DNA of 64,000 bases from Mycobacterium sp. (GTDB lineage Bacteria > Actinomycetota > Actinomycetes > Mycobacteriales > Mycobacteriaceae), in contig JAKFVT010000033.1 in assembly GCA_021732005.1 (NCBI GenBank), forward strand, positions 372,001 through 436,000, read 5' to 3'. A program made the translations under genes and the position numbers. Positions 8,533-18,104 of the stretch are shown one piece after another (position 1 is the first letter of the stretch; each line of letters starts with the position of its first letter). The notes beneath the pieces were generated by a model, which was given only the letters and a program-made list of their open reading frames with translations, was not told where the DNA came from and ran no database searches.

Positions 8533-9452
8533 TGCAGGGTCTCCTCTTTCAGGGCCAGCACGTTCTGGCCGCTTGTGTAGCTGACCTCGCGGATGCCGAG
8601 TGCGTCCTTCAGCTGACCGGCGGGCAGTGTGAGCGGCTTGGGTGCGGGTCCATCGCCGGGATGCGGCAGCGGGTACGCCGTGGTGGTCGCGCTGTAGAAC
8701 GTGACGTTGTCCTCAGTTTTCGAAAAAAGTTGGTGGACATGACCGTTGAGGCATGTCACCGACGAGAACCGGCGCAGGTAGCTGAGCGCCTGGGTGGCGT
8801 CGTCGGTGCCCCAGCCCCAGTCGGGGTACATCGCGAACAGCGGGATGTGGCTGAACACGATGATGGGAGTGTCCGACGACAGCGACGCCACGTCCTTCTC
8901 GATGAACTCCAACTGGTCGGCTCCGAGATGTCCCAGCTTCTTCAGGTTCAACGTGTTGACCAACCCGATGACGTGCACACCCGCGATGTCGAAGCTGTAC
9001 CAGCCGTCACCGCGGGTGCCCGCACCGAACACCGAGCGGTACTTCTGCCCGGCGTCGTCCACCGAGTCATGTTCGCCGGGCACGGTGAAGAGGTGCGGGG
9101 TGTTGAGGCCGCCCAGCATCTGGTTGACCTGATCGAACTGGGCCGGGGTGGCCAGGTGGGTGAGGTCACCGGTGTGGATGACGAAATCGGGTGTGTACCC
9201 GAGATTGTTGATCTGCCGGACGGCCCGCTCGAAGGATCCCGTGACGTCGGCATTGGCGGTGCCGGTGAACCCGATGTGGCTGTCGCTGATCTGAGCGAAC
9301 CGCAGGGTGGGCCGGGTGTCGGTGGCGGCCGGGGCGCCGGCCACGTGGGACAGCACCTCACCGCCGACGACGGCCAGCCCGACGGCCGCACCGAACCAGG
9401 CGCCGTGCCGGATCAGCTGCCGACGGCTCAACTGCTGCGGGTCGCCGGTCAT
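8529..9452 (-). CDS. Tat-exported metallophosphoesterase
   Basis: 307 residues. The N-terminus has a twin-arginine motif (SRRQLIRHG) and a hydrophobic core ending near AGAPAATD. The calcineurin-like fold shows all its metal motifs: QISDSHIGF, VIHTGDLTH, PGEHD (in place of GNHD), VFSHIPL and LNGHVHQ. It is a predicted dinuclear-metal phosphoesterase acting outside the membrane. It is coupled by ATGA overlaps to a copper protein upstream and a membrane protein downstream, which hints at a metal- or redox-linked task. Substrate unknown. Confidence 0.85.
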   Translation of the reverse strand: MTGDPQQLSRRQLIRHGAWFGAAVGLAVVGGEVLSHVAGAPAATDTRPTLRFAQISDSHIGFTGTANADVTGSFERAVRQINNLGYTPDFVIHTGDLTHLATPAQFDQVNQMLGGLNTPHLFTVPGEHDSVDDAGQKYRSVFGAGTRGDGWYSFDIAGVHVIGLVNTLNLKKLGHLGADQLEFIEKDVASLSSDTPIIVFSHIPLFAMYPDWGWGTDDATQALSYLRRFSSVTCLNGHVHQLFSKTEDNVTFYSATTTAYPLPHPGDGPAPKPLTLPAGQLKDALGIREVSYTSGQNVLALKEETLQ

Positions 9453-9898
9453 GCGCTCACCACCACGGTGCCGTGCATGAACGGGTGGATGCTGCAGACG
9501 TAGTCGAAGCTGCCTGCCTTGGTGAACGTGAAGCTGTAGGTGGCGTTGGCGTCCAGACCCGGCGAATGGAACGAGCCGTCTCCTGCGACCACGGTGTGCG
9601 GCTCCTCGTCCTTGTTCGTCCAGGTGACGGTGTCGCCGACCTTGACGGTCAGGGTGGCCGGCGCGAACGCGAAATTGGTGATGCCGACCGCGGTTCCGGC
9701 GACCGGCGGGGCGGGCGCGGTCGTCGTGGCCTGTGGCATCGGCATACCGGGCATATTCGACATCCCCGGCATGCCGACCGATGTGCCGCCGTTAGGCCCG
9801 AAATCGACCGTCGGTGGTGGAGCCTTCGCCGGCGTGGCGCACGCGGCGACGCCGACAGCGGCCGCCAGGCACGCCAGGGCAGTACGGGTGTGGTGCAT
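9449..9898 (-). CDS. Amicyanin-like type 1 copper protein (exported, possibly lipidated)
   Basis: 149 residues. The signal peptide ends in a VAAC lipobox-like site. A Pro/Met/Gly-rich linker (GMPGMSNMPGMPMP) follows and could bind copper. The cupredoxin domain begins at ITNFAFAPATLTVKVGDTVTWTN and carries the ligands PHTVV (His) and CSIHPFM (Cys, His at +3, Met at +6), the amicyanin spacing. ATG 9898 is chosen because GAGGAGG lies 6 nt upstream. First gene of a three-gene operon divergent from the sigma factor. Confidence 0.85.
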   Translation of the reverse strand: MHHTRTALACLAAAVGVAACATPAKAPPPTVDFGPNGGTSVGMPGMSNMPGMPMPQATTTAPAPPVAGTAVGITNFAFAPATLTVKVGDTVTWTNKDEEPHTVVAGDGSFHSPGLDANATYSFTFTKAGSFDYVCSIHPFMHGTVVVSA

Positions 9899-9949
9899 GA
9901 AATGCCTCCTCGGCTGAACCAAGTCCGCGGCGCGGACCGTCTCATCAAG

Positions 9950-9968
9950 AGGTAGGGCGGCGGTTACA
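9950..9968 (-). promoter_or_regulatory. Copy C of the TGTAACC/CTAYCT motif, facing the cupredoxin operon
   Basis: On the minus strand TGTAACC (9968-9962) is followed after 6 nt by CTACCT (9955-9950). It resembles the two plus-strand copies around the sigma-Rieske genes but with a 6-nt rather than 7-nt gap and one changed base. The cupredoxin ATG is 51 nt further on. It is a candidate promoter or operator element shared by the divergent operons. Confidence 0.5.
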
Positions 9969-9979
9969 CCGGACGGTCG

Positions 9980-9999
9980 TGTAACCCCGCCGCCTATCT
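9980..9999 (+). promoter_or_regulatory. Copy A of the TGTAACC/CTATCT motif, upstream of the sigma factor
   Basis: TGTAACC (9980-9986), 7 nt, CTATCT (9994-9999). It is identical to copy B (11276-11295) at 17 of 20 positions, with both half-elements perfect. It ends 7 nt before the ATG at 10007, which would suit a leaderless transcript if CTATCT were a -10. The 7-nt gap is too short for an ordinary -35/-10 pair, so a regulator site is also possible. Confidence 0.55.
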
Positions 10000-10006
10000 C
10001 TTATCG

Positions 10007-10567
10007 ATGAGCGGAAGGCCCACGATGATGGCGGCGGAGGACGATCCACGCCCGCGACCCGAGCTACGCCTGGTCGCCGATGCGCGCTATCCCGACTGGG
10101 AAGCCGTCTACGACGACAACGTCACGTGGGTTTACCGGCTGATCTTCGGGCGGGTGGGAAACCGCGCCGACGCCGAGGACCTGACATCAGAGGTGTTCCT
10201 GGCCGCGATGCGCCCGCTGCGTCTGACCGCCAGCATCGCTGAAGTGCGTGCCTACTTGCGGGCCACCGCCCGCACCGTGCTGGCCGCACACTGGCGGGCC
10301 ACCCTGGGCACCGAGATCACCACCATCGAGGACGTGCCTGCCACCCTGTTCGGTCCCGCCGCGCCGAGCACCGCCCCGCAGCGCGTCGCCGCGCTGCTCG
10401 GCGCCCTGCCCGACAACTATCGCCGGGTGCTGGAACTGCGCTTCCTCCAAGGCTGTTCGGTGCGGGAGGCGGCCAGTACGCTCGGCATCAGCGTCGCGAA
10501 CGCGAAAGTGTTACAGCATCGAGCGTTGCGGCTGGCCGCACAGATCAGCGAGGGGGCCCGGCCATGA
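10007..10567 (+). CDS. ECF-like sigma-70 family factor
   Basis: About 186 residues. Region 2 is visible as VYDDNVTWVYRLIFGRVGNRADAEDLTSEVFLAAM and region 4 as LPDNYRRVLELRFLQGCSVREAASTLGISVANAKVLQHRAL. There is no region 1 or 3, as in ECF factors. The ATG at 10007 follows the conserved motif closely; an alternative ATG at 10025 has GGAAGG 6 nt upstream and would give 180 residues. The stop overlaps the Rieske gene start (ATGA). The motif copies in front of three nearby transcription units suggest it controls this island and itself. Confidence 0.85.
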   Translation: MSGRPTMMAAEDDPRPRPELRLVADARYPDWEAVYDDNVTWVYRLIFGRVGNRADAEDLTSEVFLAAMRPLRLTASIAEVRAYLRATARTVLAAHWRATLGTEITTIEDVPATLFGPAAPSTAPQRVAALLGALPDNYRRVLELRFLQGCSVREAASTLGISVANAKVLQHRALRLAAQISEGARP

Positions 10568-11271
10568 CCCGCCGCGATCTTCGCCACTACATCGACGACA
10601 TGCTGGCCGGCCGGCAGCCGAAGGGCTTCACCCCAGACGAGTTCGAGGCTGCCCAGCTGCGCACCGCCATCGACCTCACCGCCGCTCGCGAGGAGGCCGA
10701 CGAACCCCGACCGGAATTCGTCGACGGGCTCAAGGCTCGGCTGGCCGCCGAAATGTCTTCGGATTCCTCGGCTTCGGTGACCGCGCCGCCCAAGCGGGGA
10801 ATGTCGGCAACCCGCCGGCAGGTGATCGTGGGCACCTCCGCGGCGGCAACGGCTGCGGTGGCCGGGGTGTCGGTCGATCGGCTGGTGGTCCGCCCGCAGA
10901 CCGACGAACAACAAGTCGCCGACGCGGAGTTGGTGCCCACCGACGGGGCGTGGCAGACGGTGTCGTCCAGCGCCGACCTCTCCGAAGGGGCGGTGCGCGC
11001 GTTCGATCTGGGTTCGGTCAACGGATTCGTCCGCCGGGTCAACGGCCGGGTCGACGCCGTGTCCGGGGTGTGCACCCACCAGGGCTGCAAGCTGTGGTTC
11101 GACCAGGGCGACGACCAGCTGCGCTGCCCGTGCCATTCGACGTCATTCTCGCCGGCCGGCACCGTCGTGACGCACGCGCTGCCGATCGCCCCGAAACCGT
11201 TGCCGCACTTCGATGTCCGCGAGCGCAACGGCGTCGTGGAGGTGCTCGCGCCGCCACCGCAGACGACCTGA
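10564..11271 (+). CDS. Rieske [2Fe-2S] protein paired with the sigma factor
   Basis: 235 residues. An N-terminal, probably cytoplasmic part of about 75 residues (YIDDMLAGRQPKGFTPDEF...) is followed by TRRQVIVGTSAAATAAVAGVSV, which could be a membrane anchor or twin-arginine-like signal. The C-terminal Rieske domain has both cluster motifs, CTHQGC and CPCHSTSF. The gene overlaps the sigma gene by 4 nt. The place and layout fit an anti-sigma protein whose sensor is an iron-sulfur domain, but no known anti-sigma motif was recognised, so it may simply be an electron-transfer target. Confidence 0.8.
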   Translation: MTRRDLRHYIDDMLAGRQPKGFTPDEFEAAQLRTAIDLTAAREEADEPRPEFVDGLKARLAAEMSSDSSASVTAPPKRGMSATRRQVIVGTSAAATAAVAGVSVDRLVVRPQTDEQQVADAELVPTDGAWQTVSSSADLSEGAVRAFDLGSVNGFVRRVNGRVDAVSGVCTHQGCKLWFDQGDDQLRCPCHSTSFSPAGTVVTHALPIAPKPLPHFDVRERNGVVEVLAPPPQTT

Positions 11272-11275
11272 GAGC

Positions 11276-11295
11276 TGTAACCCGCGCGCCTATCT
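11276..11295 (+). promoter_or_regulatory. Copy B of the TGTAACC/CTATCT motif
   Basis: TGTAACC (11276-11282), 7 nt, CTATCT (11290-11295), starting 5 nt after the Rieske stop and ending 6 nt before the ATG of the small exported protein. That gene has no properly spaced ribosome site, so leaderless expression from this element fits. It implies that the small gene belongs to the same regulon as the sigma factor. Confidence 0.55.
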
Positions 11296-11301
11296 AAAGG
11301 T

Positions 11302-11523
11302 ATGTACAGCAACCTCATTGCAGCAGCCCTCGTCAGCGTCGCCCACGTCGTGTCCTCCGGAACCGGATCGGCACCCGACATCATCAGCCAATTGCAAGGC
11401 CAGGGCTACGACGTTCAGCTCAACGGCCAGCCAAGCGGCGGGCTATCCCAGTGCACCGTCACCGGTGTGCACCAGGCGGCGCCCACGGCGTACGTCGACA
11501 TCGACTGTCCAGCAGGTAACTAG
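11302..11523 (+). CDS. Small exported protein of unknown function
   Basis: 73 residues. A weak signal peptide ([24 protein letters not shown]) is followed by [15 protein letters not shown] and [10 protein letters not shown]...VDIDCP, with two cysteines that could form a disulfide. It resembles a type of small mycobacterial exported protein with a GYNVQING-like core, recalled without a name. It sits directly behind motif copy B. Its TAG and the TetR stop on the other strand share the palindrome CTAG (11520-11523). Confidence 0.65.
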   Translation: MYSNLIAAALVSVAHVVSSGTGSAPDIISQLQGQGYDVQLNGQPSGGLSQCTVTGVHQAAPTAYVDIDCPAGN

Positions 11524-12107
11524 ACCGGCACTGCGCGCAGCGCTTCGGGCAGGCTGGGTAGGAAATGCTTGGTGGCGAAAGCCCGAATGTCGTCGGCGGT
11601 TTCGAGGGGTACCGGACTGGGCAACAGCATCGCCATCATCGCGTAGCGCCAGATGTTGTCAGCCAGTTCATGCACGGCCTGCGGTCCGATCCGATCGGCG
11701 AAGCCGGGCGGGAAGATCACCTGCAGCGCCGCCTCGATGCGCTGCACCGCGGCACCGTAGTGCAATCGGGCCAGCTCCAACGTCAGCGCCGGTTCGTCGA
11801 CGACCATGCGGTTGAGCACCCGGTGCCGTCGGGTTCGCAGGATCGCCTGGGTGAACGCTTCGACGTAGTAATTCGACTGCGGGCGAGCATTTTTCAAGTC
11901 TTCGGCGATATCGTGGAACAACCGCAGGTTTTCCCGGTGCATCACCGCGGCTACCAGGTCGTCCTTGTTGGCGAACCGCCGGTAGATCGTTGTCCGGCTC
12001 ACCCCGGCCCGGCGGGCGACGTCGTCGAGTGCGACCCGGCGGATGCCATGCTGATCGAACTCGACGAGCGCGGCGTCGAGTATCGCTTCGGTCGACTGGT
12101 CAGGCAT
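11520..12107 (-). CDS. TetR-family transcriptional regulator
   Basis: 195 residues with an N-terminal helix-turn-helix typical of Tet[44 protein letters not shown]. The C-terminal ligand domain is not assignable. The ATG at 12107 overlaps the end of the MpaB-like oxygenase by 8 nt, so both are on one transcript and the regulator probably controls its own operon through the palindromes upstream of the oxygenase. Confidence 0.9.
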   Translation of the reverse strand: MPDQSTEAILDAALVEFDQHGIRRVALDDVARRAGVSRTTIYRRFANKDDLVAAVMHRENLRLFHDIAEDLKNARPQSNYYVEAFTQAILRTRRHRVLNRMVVDEPALTLELARLHYGAAVQRIEAALQVIFPPGFADRIGPQAVHELADNIWRYAMMAMLLPSPVPLETADDIRAFATKHFLPSLPEALRAVPV

Positions 12108-12963
12108 GCCCTGCCTGCGCGAAACCCTTTGCAGCGTAACCGTTGTAGCGGACGTTCATCGGAAGATGATCCCACAGCCAGTTGACCGGACGCGAGCGCC
12201 AGAACGCCGCGAAGCGCTGATAGTTGCGTTCCTTGCGCTCGCTCCACGGCAGTCCGAGAATCTCGCGGGTGCGCGGCGGCATCCCGCCGGTGGTCAGGAA
12301 CGCCGCGACGGGGTTGAAGATCGGCGCCACCAGTCGCCAGACGATCGGGTTGACGGCTTTGGGCCGCGGAAATCCCTTGGTGACGTAGCCAACTCCGTAG
12401 GCGGCGGTCCGATGCGCGACCAGCACCTCGTTGATCATCCGGTCCCAGTAGCGCTCGAACTCGGCGTAGTCGGCGGGCATCGGGCGGTCGCTGACCCCAT
12501 AGCGGCGGTACCAGGTCTTGGACTCCAGGTACATCTGCTCCTTCTCCTCGCGGGAGAGGCGCTTGACGAAGGTGTCGGCGAAGTACAGCGCCTGATCGAA
12601 GAAGGTGGCGTGCGCCCAGTAGTACGTGTCGGGATCCAGCGCGTGATAGCGGCTGCCGTCGGGCATATCGCCCTTGATGTTGTGGTGGAAGTCGCGGACG
12701 CTGGCGCCGGCGTTGTCGTCCTCGCTGCCGTAGACGGTCATGAAGATCGGCGGCAACGAGCGTTTGATCCGGGCCGCGGTGTCGGCGAACCACACCGAAT
12801 GGTCCAGCACGCCCTGGCCGAGTTCGGCGAGCATGTTCTGCAGCACCGCCGGACGCGGGCCGATGAGGAACATCCGGTTGTCGCCGAAGTAGCGCCAGAC
12901 CAGTGACTGCGGGCCCAGAGGCAGGGCGTCGGTGGCCGAGTGGGATTCGGCAAGATCCGTCAT
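12100..12963 (-). CDS. MpaB-like (DUF2236) oxygenase family protein
   Basis: 287 residues from the ATG at 12963. Conserved features of the DUF2236/latex-clearing-protein-like family are visible: [37 protein letters not shown], a [10 protein letters not shown] helix, [26 protein letters not shown] and a W-Y-R-R-Y-G region. The histidines in these helices are the expected heme-binding positions. Substrate unknown. Two palindromes (12965-12979 and 13007-13020) lie just upstream and may bind the co-transcribed TetR protein. Confidence 0.8.
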   Translation of the reverse strand: MTDLAESHSATDALPLGPQSLVWRYFGDNRMFLIGPRPAVLQNMLAELGQGVLDHSVWFADTAARIKRSLPPIFMTVYGSEDDNAGASVRDFHHNIKGDMPDGSRYHALDPDTYYWAHATFFDQALYFADTFVKRLSREEKEQMYLESKTWYRRYGVSDRPMPADYAEFERYWDRMINEVLVAHRTAAYGVGYVTKGFPRPKAVNPIVWRLVAPIFNPVAAFLTTGGMPPRTREILGLPWSERKERNYQRFAAFWRSRPVNWLWDHLPMNVRYNGYAAKGFAQAGHA

Positions 12964-12964
12964 G

Positions 12965-12979
12965 TGCAACAGTGTTACA
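12965..12979. promoter_or_regulatory. Candidate TetR operator 1
   Basis: TGCAACA-G-TGTTACA is an inverted repeat with one mismatch. It lies 1 nt upstream of the oxygenase ATG, where a bound repressor would block transcription or translation start. Assignment to the neighbouring TetR protein rests on position only. Confidence 0.4.
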
Positions 12980-13006
12980 GATTTCGCACTTTGTACCAAC
13001 GGGTTC

Positions 13007-13020
13007 GTGACGAGCGTCAC
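13007..13020. promoter_or_regulatory. Candidate TetR operator 2
   Basis: GTGACG-AG-CGTCAC has two perfect 6-bp arms around a 2-nt centre, about 44 bp upstream of the oxygenase start and within the short gap before the copper ATPase 3' end. It is a plausible operator or promoter-overlapping site; no binding partner can be proven from sequence. Confidence 0.4.
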
Positions 13021-13091
13021 CCCGTCGCCGAGATCGACGAAATGCGGCGAGCTACTCGCACTTTCTCGGCCAAACGTTGGTTTGGGCGCAA

Positions 13092-15203
<2,112 letters not shown>

Positions 15204-15213
15204 GGTTCTGATG

Positions 15214-15230
15214 ATACCCCTAGGGGGTAT
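15214..15230 (-). promoter_or_regulatory. CsoR-like copper operator
   Basis: ATACCCC-T-AGGGGGTAT is a near-perfect inverted repeat with the G/C tracts flanked by TAT/ATA that CsoR-family Cu(I) sensors recognise. It lies immediately upstream of the copper ATPase start, where the repressor would overlap the promoter and release DNA on binding Cu(I). Confidence 0.75.
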
Positions 15231-15250
15231 ATTGTCCAGTGTCTACCGAA

Positions 15251-15379
15251 TCACCACAACAGCACGCCGGTCTCGTCCTCGGGCGGTTCGGGATCGTCCT
15301 GGTCCGGCGGGTCAGGATCGTCGTCCGAGTTGTCTGGCGGGGGCACCGACCACAGGTGCCGGGGCCGGCCACCGGTCAC
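15251..15379 (-). CDS. 42-residue acidic, proline-rich protein coupled to GPP34 gene
   Basis: A GTG at 15379 shares bases with the GPP34 stop codon (GTGA), and the frame runs 42 codons to a TGA at 15251-15253. The start of the protein is MTGGRPRHLWSVPP. A stretch DNSDDDPDPPDQDDPEPPEDE follows, ending in ETGVLLW. The 4-nt overlap is the same coupling used by many gene pairs in this window, which supports translation. The strongly acidic tail suggests a protein-binding or metal-binding partner, but no family is recognised. Confidence 0.6.
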   Translation of the reverse strand: MTGGRPRHLWSVPPPDNSDDDPDPPDQDDPEPPEDETGVLLW

Positions 15380-16065
15380 GACGAGCCGCCCATCAGCCCC
15401 GAATGGCCACCCCCGCGATGATCGCGGATCGCTTCGATCAACCCGGAGACGGGAACCAGGCCGCCGGCGGCCAATCCGTCGAGGCGACGCCCGCCCCGGA
15501 CGTCGGCGGAGAACTCGCCCATCACGGGCAGCTCGGCCGCCGCCGCGAGCAATCCGCACGCCACGGACACGGGATCCGCGGGCAGGCCGGCAAGCGCGTT
15601 CCGCAGCGCACCGCGCGCCGCGTCGGCCAAGGCGCCGACCTGGCACTGGTCGACCGGCTCGAGACCCGCGTCGCACACCGCAAGACCGGGCTGGCGCCGG
15701 GTGCGCAACCAGCCTTCGTTGATCAACTGTTCACGGACCGCGGTGATCGTTTCGTGCTGGTTGCCGGCGACCAACTGCGCCCAGGTCGCCCGATTGTGGA
15801 CGCCCACCTGGGCGAATTCGGCACGCAGAATCTGATCGTCGGGACTGGCCGCCCGGGCCGGGACAGGCTTGCCGGCACGCTCCACCAGGAATCCCCGCAG
15901 ATGCAGGTCCGTCAGCATCGCAGCCCGCAGCGCAAAGCCGAAGAGTTGAGGATCGTGGCAGTCGAACCGGCCGCTCCGGGAATCGAAAGCGAGCAAGAAC
16001 AGCTGCCCGTGCAGGGTCGAGGGCACGCGCGAGAACACAGACGATGGATCGCCGATGCGCCCCAT
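15376..16065 (-). CDS. GPP34 (GOLPH3/Vps74-like) family protein
   Basis: 229 residues from the ATG at 16065, which has GAGGAGG 4 nt upstream. The opening GQLFLLAFDSRSGRFDCHDPQLFGFALRAAMLTDLHLRG is the GPP34 signature, and the LPVMGEFSADVRGGRRLDGLAAGGLVPVSGLIEAIRDH end fits the family. Eukaryotic relatives bind phosphatidylinositol-4-phosphate and retain glycosyltransferases; actinobacterial members have no settled role. It is divergent from an amidohydrolase gene and overlaps a small acidic-protein gene. Confidence 0.78.
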   Translation of the reverse strand: MGRIGDPSSVFSRVPSTLHGQLFLLAFDSRSGRFDCHDPQLFGFALRAAMLTDLHLRGFLVERAGKPVPARAASPDDQILRAEFAQVGVHNRATWAQLVAGNQHETITAVREQLINEGWLRTRRQPGLAVCDAGLEPVDQCQVGALADAARGALRNALAGLPADPVSVACGLLAAAAELPVMGEFSADVRGGRRLDGLAAGGLVPVSGLIEAIRDHRGGGHSGLMGGSS

Positions 16066-16196
16066 ACCGCCTCCTCGCTCCCCATGCCCAACTCTGAGCC
16101 ACCGGCCGCGCGAGGACATGCGTAGCCGACTACTCAATTTTCGGCCCGAATTGCCTGGCCCGGAGTGGGACAATTGGACACACCGACGACGAAGAG

Positions 16197-17351
16197 ATGA
16201 CCCGGATGACTCTGACCCACATCGAGGCGCGGTCAGCACCGACCGAACACATCGCTGTGCGATGCGTGGATTCCGACGTCCACCCGGTACCGCGTCGCGG
16301 GGTGCTGATCGACTACATCCCCGAGCCCTGGCGCACCAAGTACTTCCTCTCGCACCCCATCGGGGAGCAGATCTACTACGACGCTCCCGACTACGCGCAC
16401 GCCTACGCAATGCGCACCGACACCTTCCCGCCCGACGGCGAGTTCGCCGGCACCGACCCTGATCTGGCCTTTCGCCAACTCGTCATGGAAGCCGGCGCCG
16501 ACATCTGCATCCTGGAGCCGCTGGCTCCCGGGGCGCGACTGGCCGACGCGGCGCAGGCGTCGGCGATGGCGACCAACCGCTGGCTCGACGAACACTGGCT
16601 GGACAGCCGCAACAATTGGCATCAGCGCTGGCGTGGCTCGATCACGGTGGCGATCGAAGATCCGGCCGGAGCAGCCCGCGAGATCGAGCAGTGGGCCGGC
16701 CACCCGTACATGTCGCAGATCCTGATCAAGGCCGAACCGCGCCCGTCGTGGGGCGACCCCCGGTACGACCCGGTCTGGGCGGCCGCCACCAAACACGACA
16801 TCACCGTCAGCTGCCATCTGGGCCGTGGCAAGTTCGAGACCCTGCCGATCCCGCCGGTCGGCTTGCCCAGCTACAACCACGACTTCATGGTCAGCTACTC
16901 GCTGCTGGCCGCCAATCAGGTGATGAGCCTGATCTTCGACGGCGTCTTCGACCGGTATCCGACGCTGCGGATCGTGTTCGTCGAGCACGCCTTCAACTGG
17001 ATCCTGCCGCTGATGTGGCGCATGGACGCCATCTACGACGCGCGCAAAGCGTGGGTCGACATCACGCGCAAGCCGAGTGACTACGTCAAGGACCACATCA
17101 AGTTCACCACCCAACCGCTGGACTATCCCGAGGACAAGACCGAACTGCTGCGGGCCTTCGAATGGATGGAATGCGAGAAGATCCTGCTGTTCTCCTCGGA
17201 CTACCCGCACTGGACGTTCGACGACCCTCGCTGGCTGGTCAAGCACCTGCCCGACCATGCCCGTGACGCCGTGATGTGGCGCAACGGGGTCGAGACCTAC
17301 AAACTGCCTACGACGGTTCCAGTGCTGGAGGGACAGACTCGGGTGTTCTGA
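16197..17351 (+). CDS. Amidohydrolase-2 family metal hydrolase/decarboxylase
   Basis: 384 residues. The start of the TIM-barrel has the metal motif DSDVHP (D-x-H type), later SCHLGRGKFE, FVEHAFNWILP and LFSSDYPHWTFDDP, the pattern of ACMSD/amidohydrolase-2 enzymes that act on aromatic or acyl acids. The substrate is unknown. An ATG at 16206 is an alternative start. The 3' end overlaps the convergent membrane-protein gene by 44 bp. Confidence 0.82.
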   Translation: MTRMTLTHIEARSAPTEHIAVRCVDSDVHPVPRRGVLIDYIPEPWRTKYFLSHPIGEQIYYDAPDYAHAYAMRTDTFPPDGEFAGTDPDLAFRQLVMEAGADICILEPLAPGARLADAAQASAMATNRWLDEHWLDSRNNWHQRWRGSITVAIEDPAGAAREIEQWAGHPYMSQILIKAEPRPSWGDPRYDPVWAAATKHDITVSCHLGRGKFETLPIPPVGLPSYNHDFMVSYSLLAANQVMSLIFDGVFDRYPTLRIVFVEHAFNWILPLMWRMDAIYDARKAWVDITRKPSDYVKDHIKFTTQPLDYPEDKTELLRAFEWMECEKILLFSSDYPHWTFDDPRWLVKHLPDHARDAVMWRNGVETYKLPTTVPVLEGQTRVF

Positions 17352-17601
17352 GCTGCACCGCCGCGCTCGAGGCCCGCCTGGCCCGGATCAGACCGGCCAC
17401 ACCCAGCACCGCGAGCACCCCGGCCAGGGTGACCAGCAACCAGGTCAGCATCATCAGCGGCGGATCGAAGACCGCCGACGTCGTCGAGGGCTGCCCGTCG
17501 GCGACCGGCGCCACGACCGCCACGCTGCGGGCAGCCAAACCGGTCACCACGGCGCCGGCCAGCGCCAGTGCCGCCAGGACCACCTGGACGATGTGCCTCA
17601 C
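17308..17601 (-). CDS. Small two-helix membrane protein
   Basis: 97 residues with two hydrophobic segments (VVLAALALAGAVVTGLAA near the N-terminus and MLTWLLVTLAGVLAVLGVAGLI) and a short basic tail. The ATG at 17601 overlaps the stop of the preceding membrane-protein gene by 4 nt. It is the last of four membrane-protein genes following hemB on the same strand. No family recognised. Confidence 0.65.
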   Translation of the reverse strand: MRHIVQVVLAALALAGAVVTGLAARSVAVVAPVADGQPSTTSAVFDPPLMMLTWLLVTLAGVLAVLGVAGLIRARRASSAAVQLRTPESVPPALEPS

Positions 17602-18104
17602 GAGGCGTCCACCGTCTCGCCCTCAACCAGTGCGGTCAGCGCAGCCCGCAGGGCGCGATGGTTGCGGGCCCAGGCTTGCGCGGTGCGCTTGCCGGTGAGC
17701 TCGACGCCGATGCCGGTCCGGCCGCGGGGCACCCCGGACAGTTCTCCGAGAGCCCGCGAGGTCTGCCATTTCTCCAGGGGCTCACGCGATTTCACCGAAT
17801 GCTCGGCCGGCGGGAACACCCGCACGATGTGGGTCAGTTTGGTGACCTCGGTGCCCTGGCGCAGGGCGTCGCGGGTGAGTTCCACACTGGTGTGAATACG
17901 GGCTGCTTTGACCTGGATGTAGAGAAAGCCGGTGACGAGCACCAGGAAGATCAGCGGCACGACCGGCTGGAATCCCACCCCGCCCTTGATCTGGATCAGC
18001 AGCATCGCGATCGCCGACACCGGGCCGGCGACCAGCCAGTACCAGCTGGCACCGGTTTCGAAGAACAGCCGCTCCGGCTGCTCGGGCAGCTGATCGTCAG
18101 ACAT
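17598..18104 (-). CDS. Membrane protein with C-terminal cytoplasmic domain
   Basis: 168 residues. Two adjacent helices (WYWLVAGPVSAIAMLLI and VVPLIFLVLVTGFLYIQV) are followed by about 110 soluble residues with the segment RTGIGVELTGKRTAQAWARNHRALRAAL, which looks like a small beta domain closed by a helix, similar in layout to PH-like or DUF3093-type proteins; this resemblance is weak. It overlaps the upstream gene by 8 nt and the downstream one by 4 nt. Confidence 0.7.
   Translation of the reverse strand: MSDDQLPEQPERLFFETGASWYWLVAGPVSAIAMLLIQIKGGVGFQPVVPLIFLVLVTGFLYIQVKAARIHTSVELTRDALRQGTEVTKLTHIVRVFPPAEHSVKSREPLEKWQTSRALGELSGVPRGRTGIGVELTGKRTAQAWARNHRALRAALTALVEGETVDAS

Noticed and set aside
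9980..10010. Ordinary ECF promoter with TGTAACC as -35 and CTATCT as -10
   Set aside because: Only 7 nt separate the two elements, far less than the about 16 nt needed; recorded as a motif of unproven role instead.
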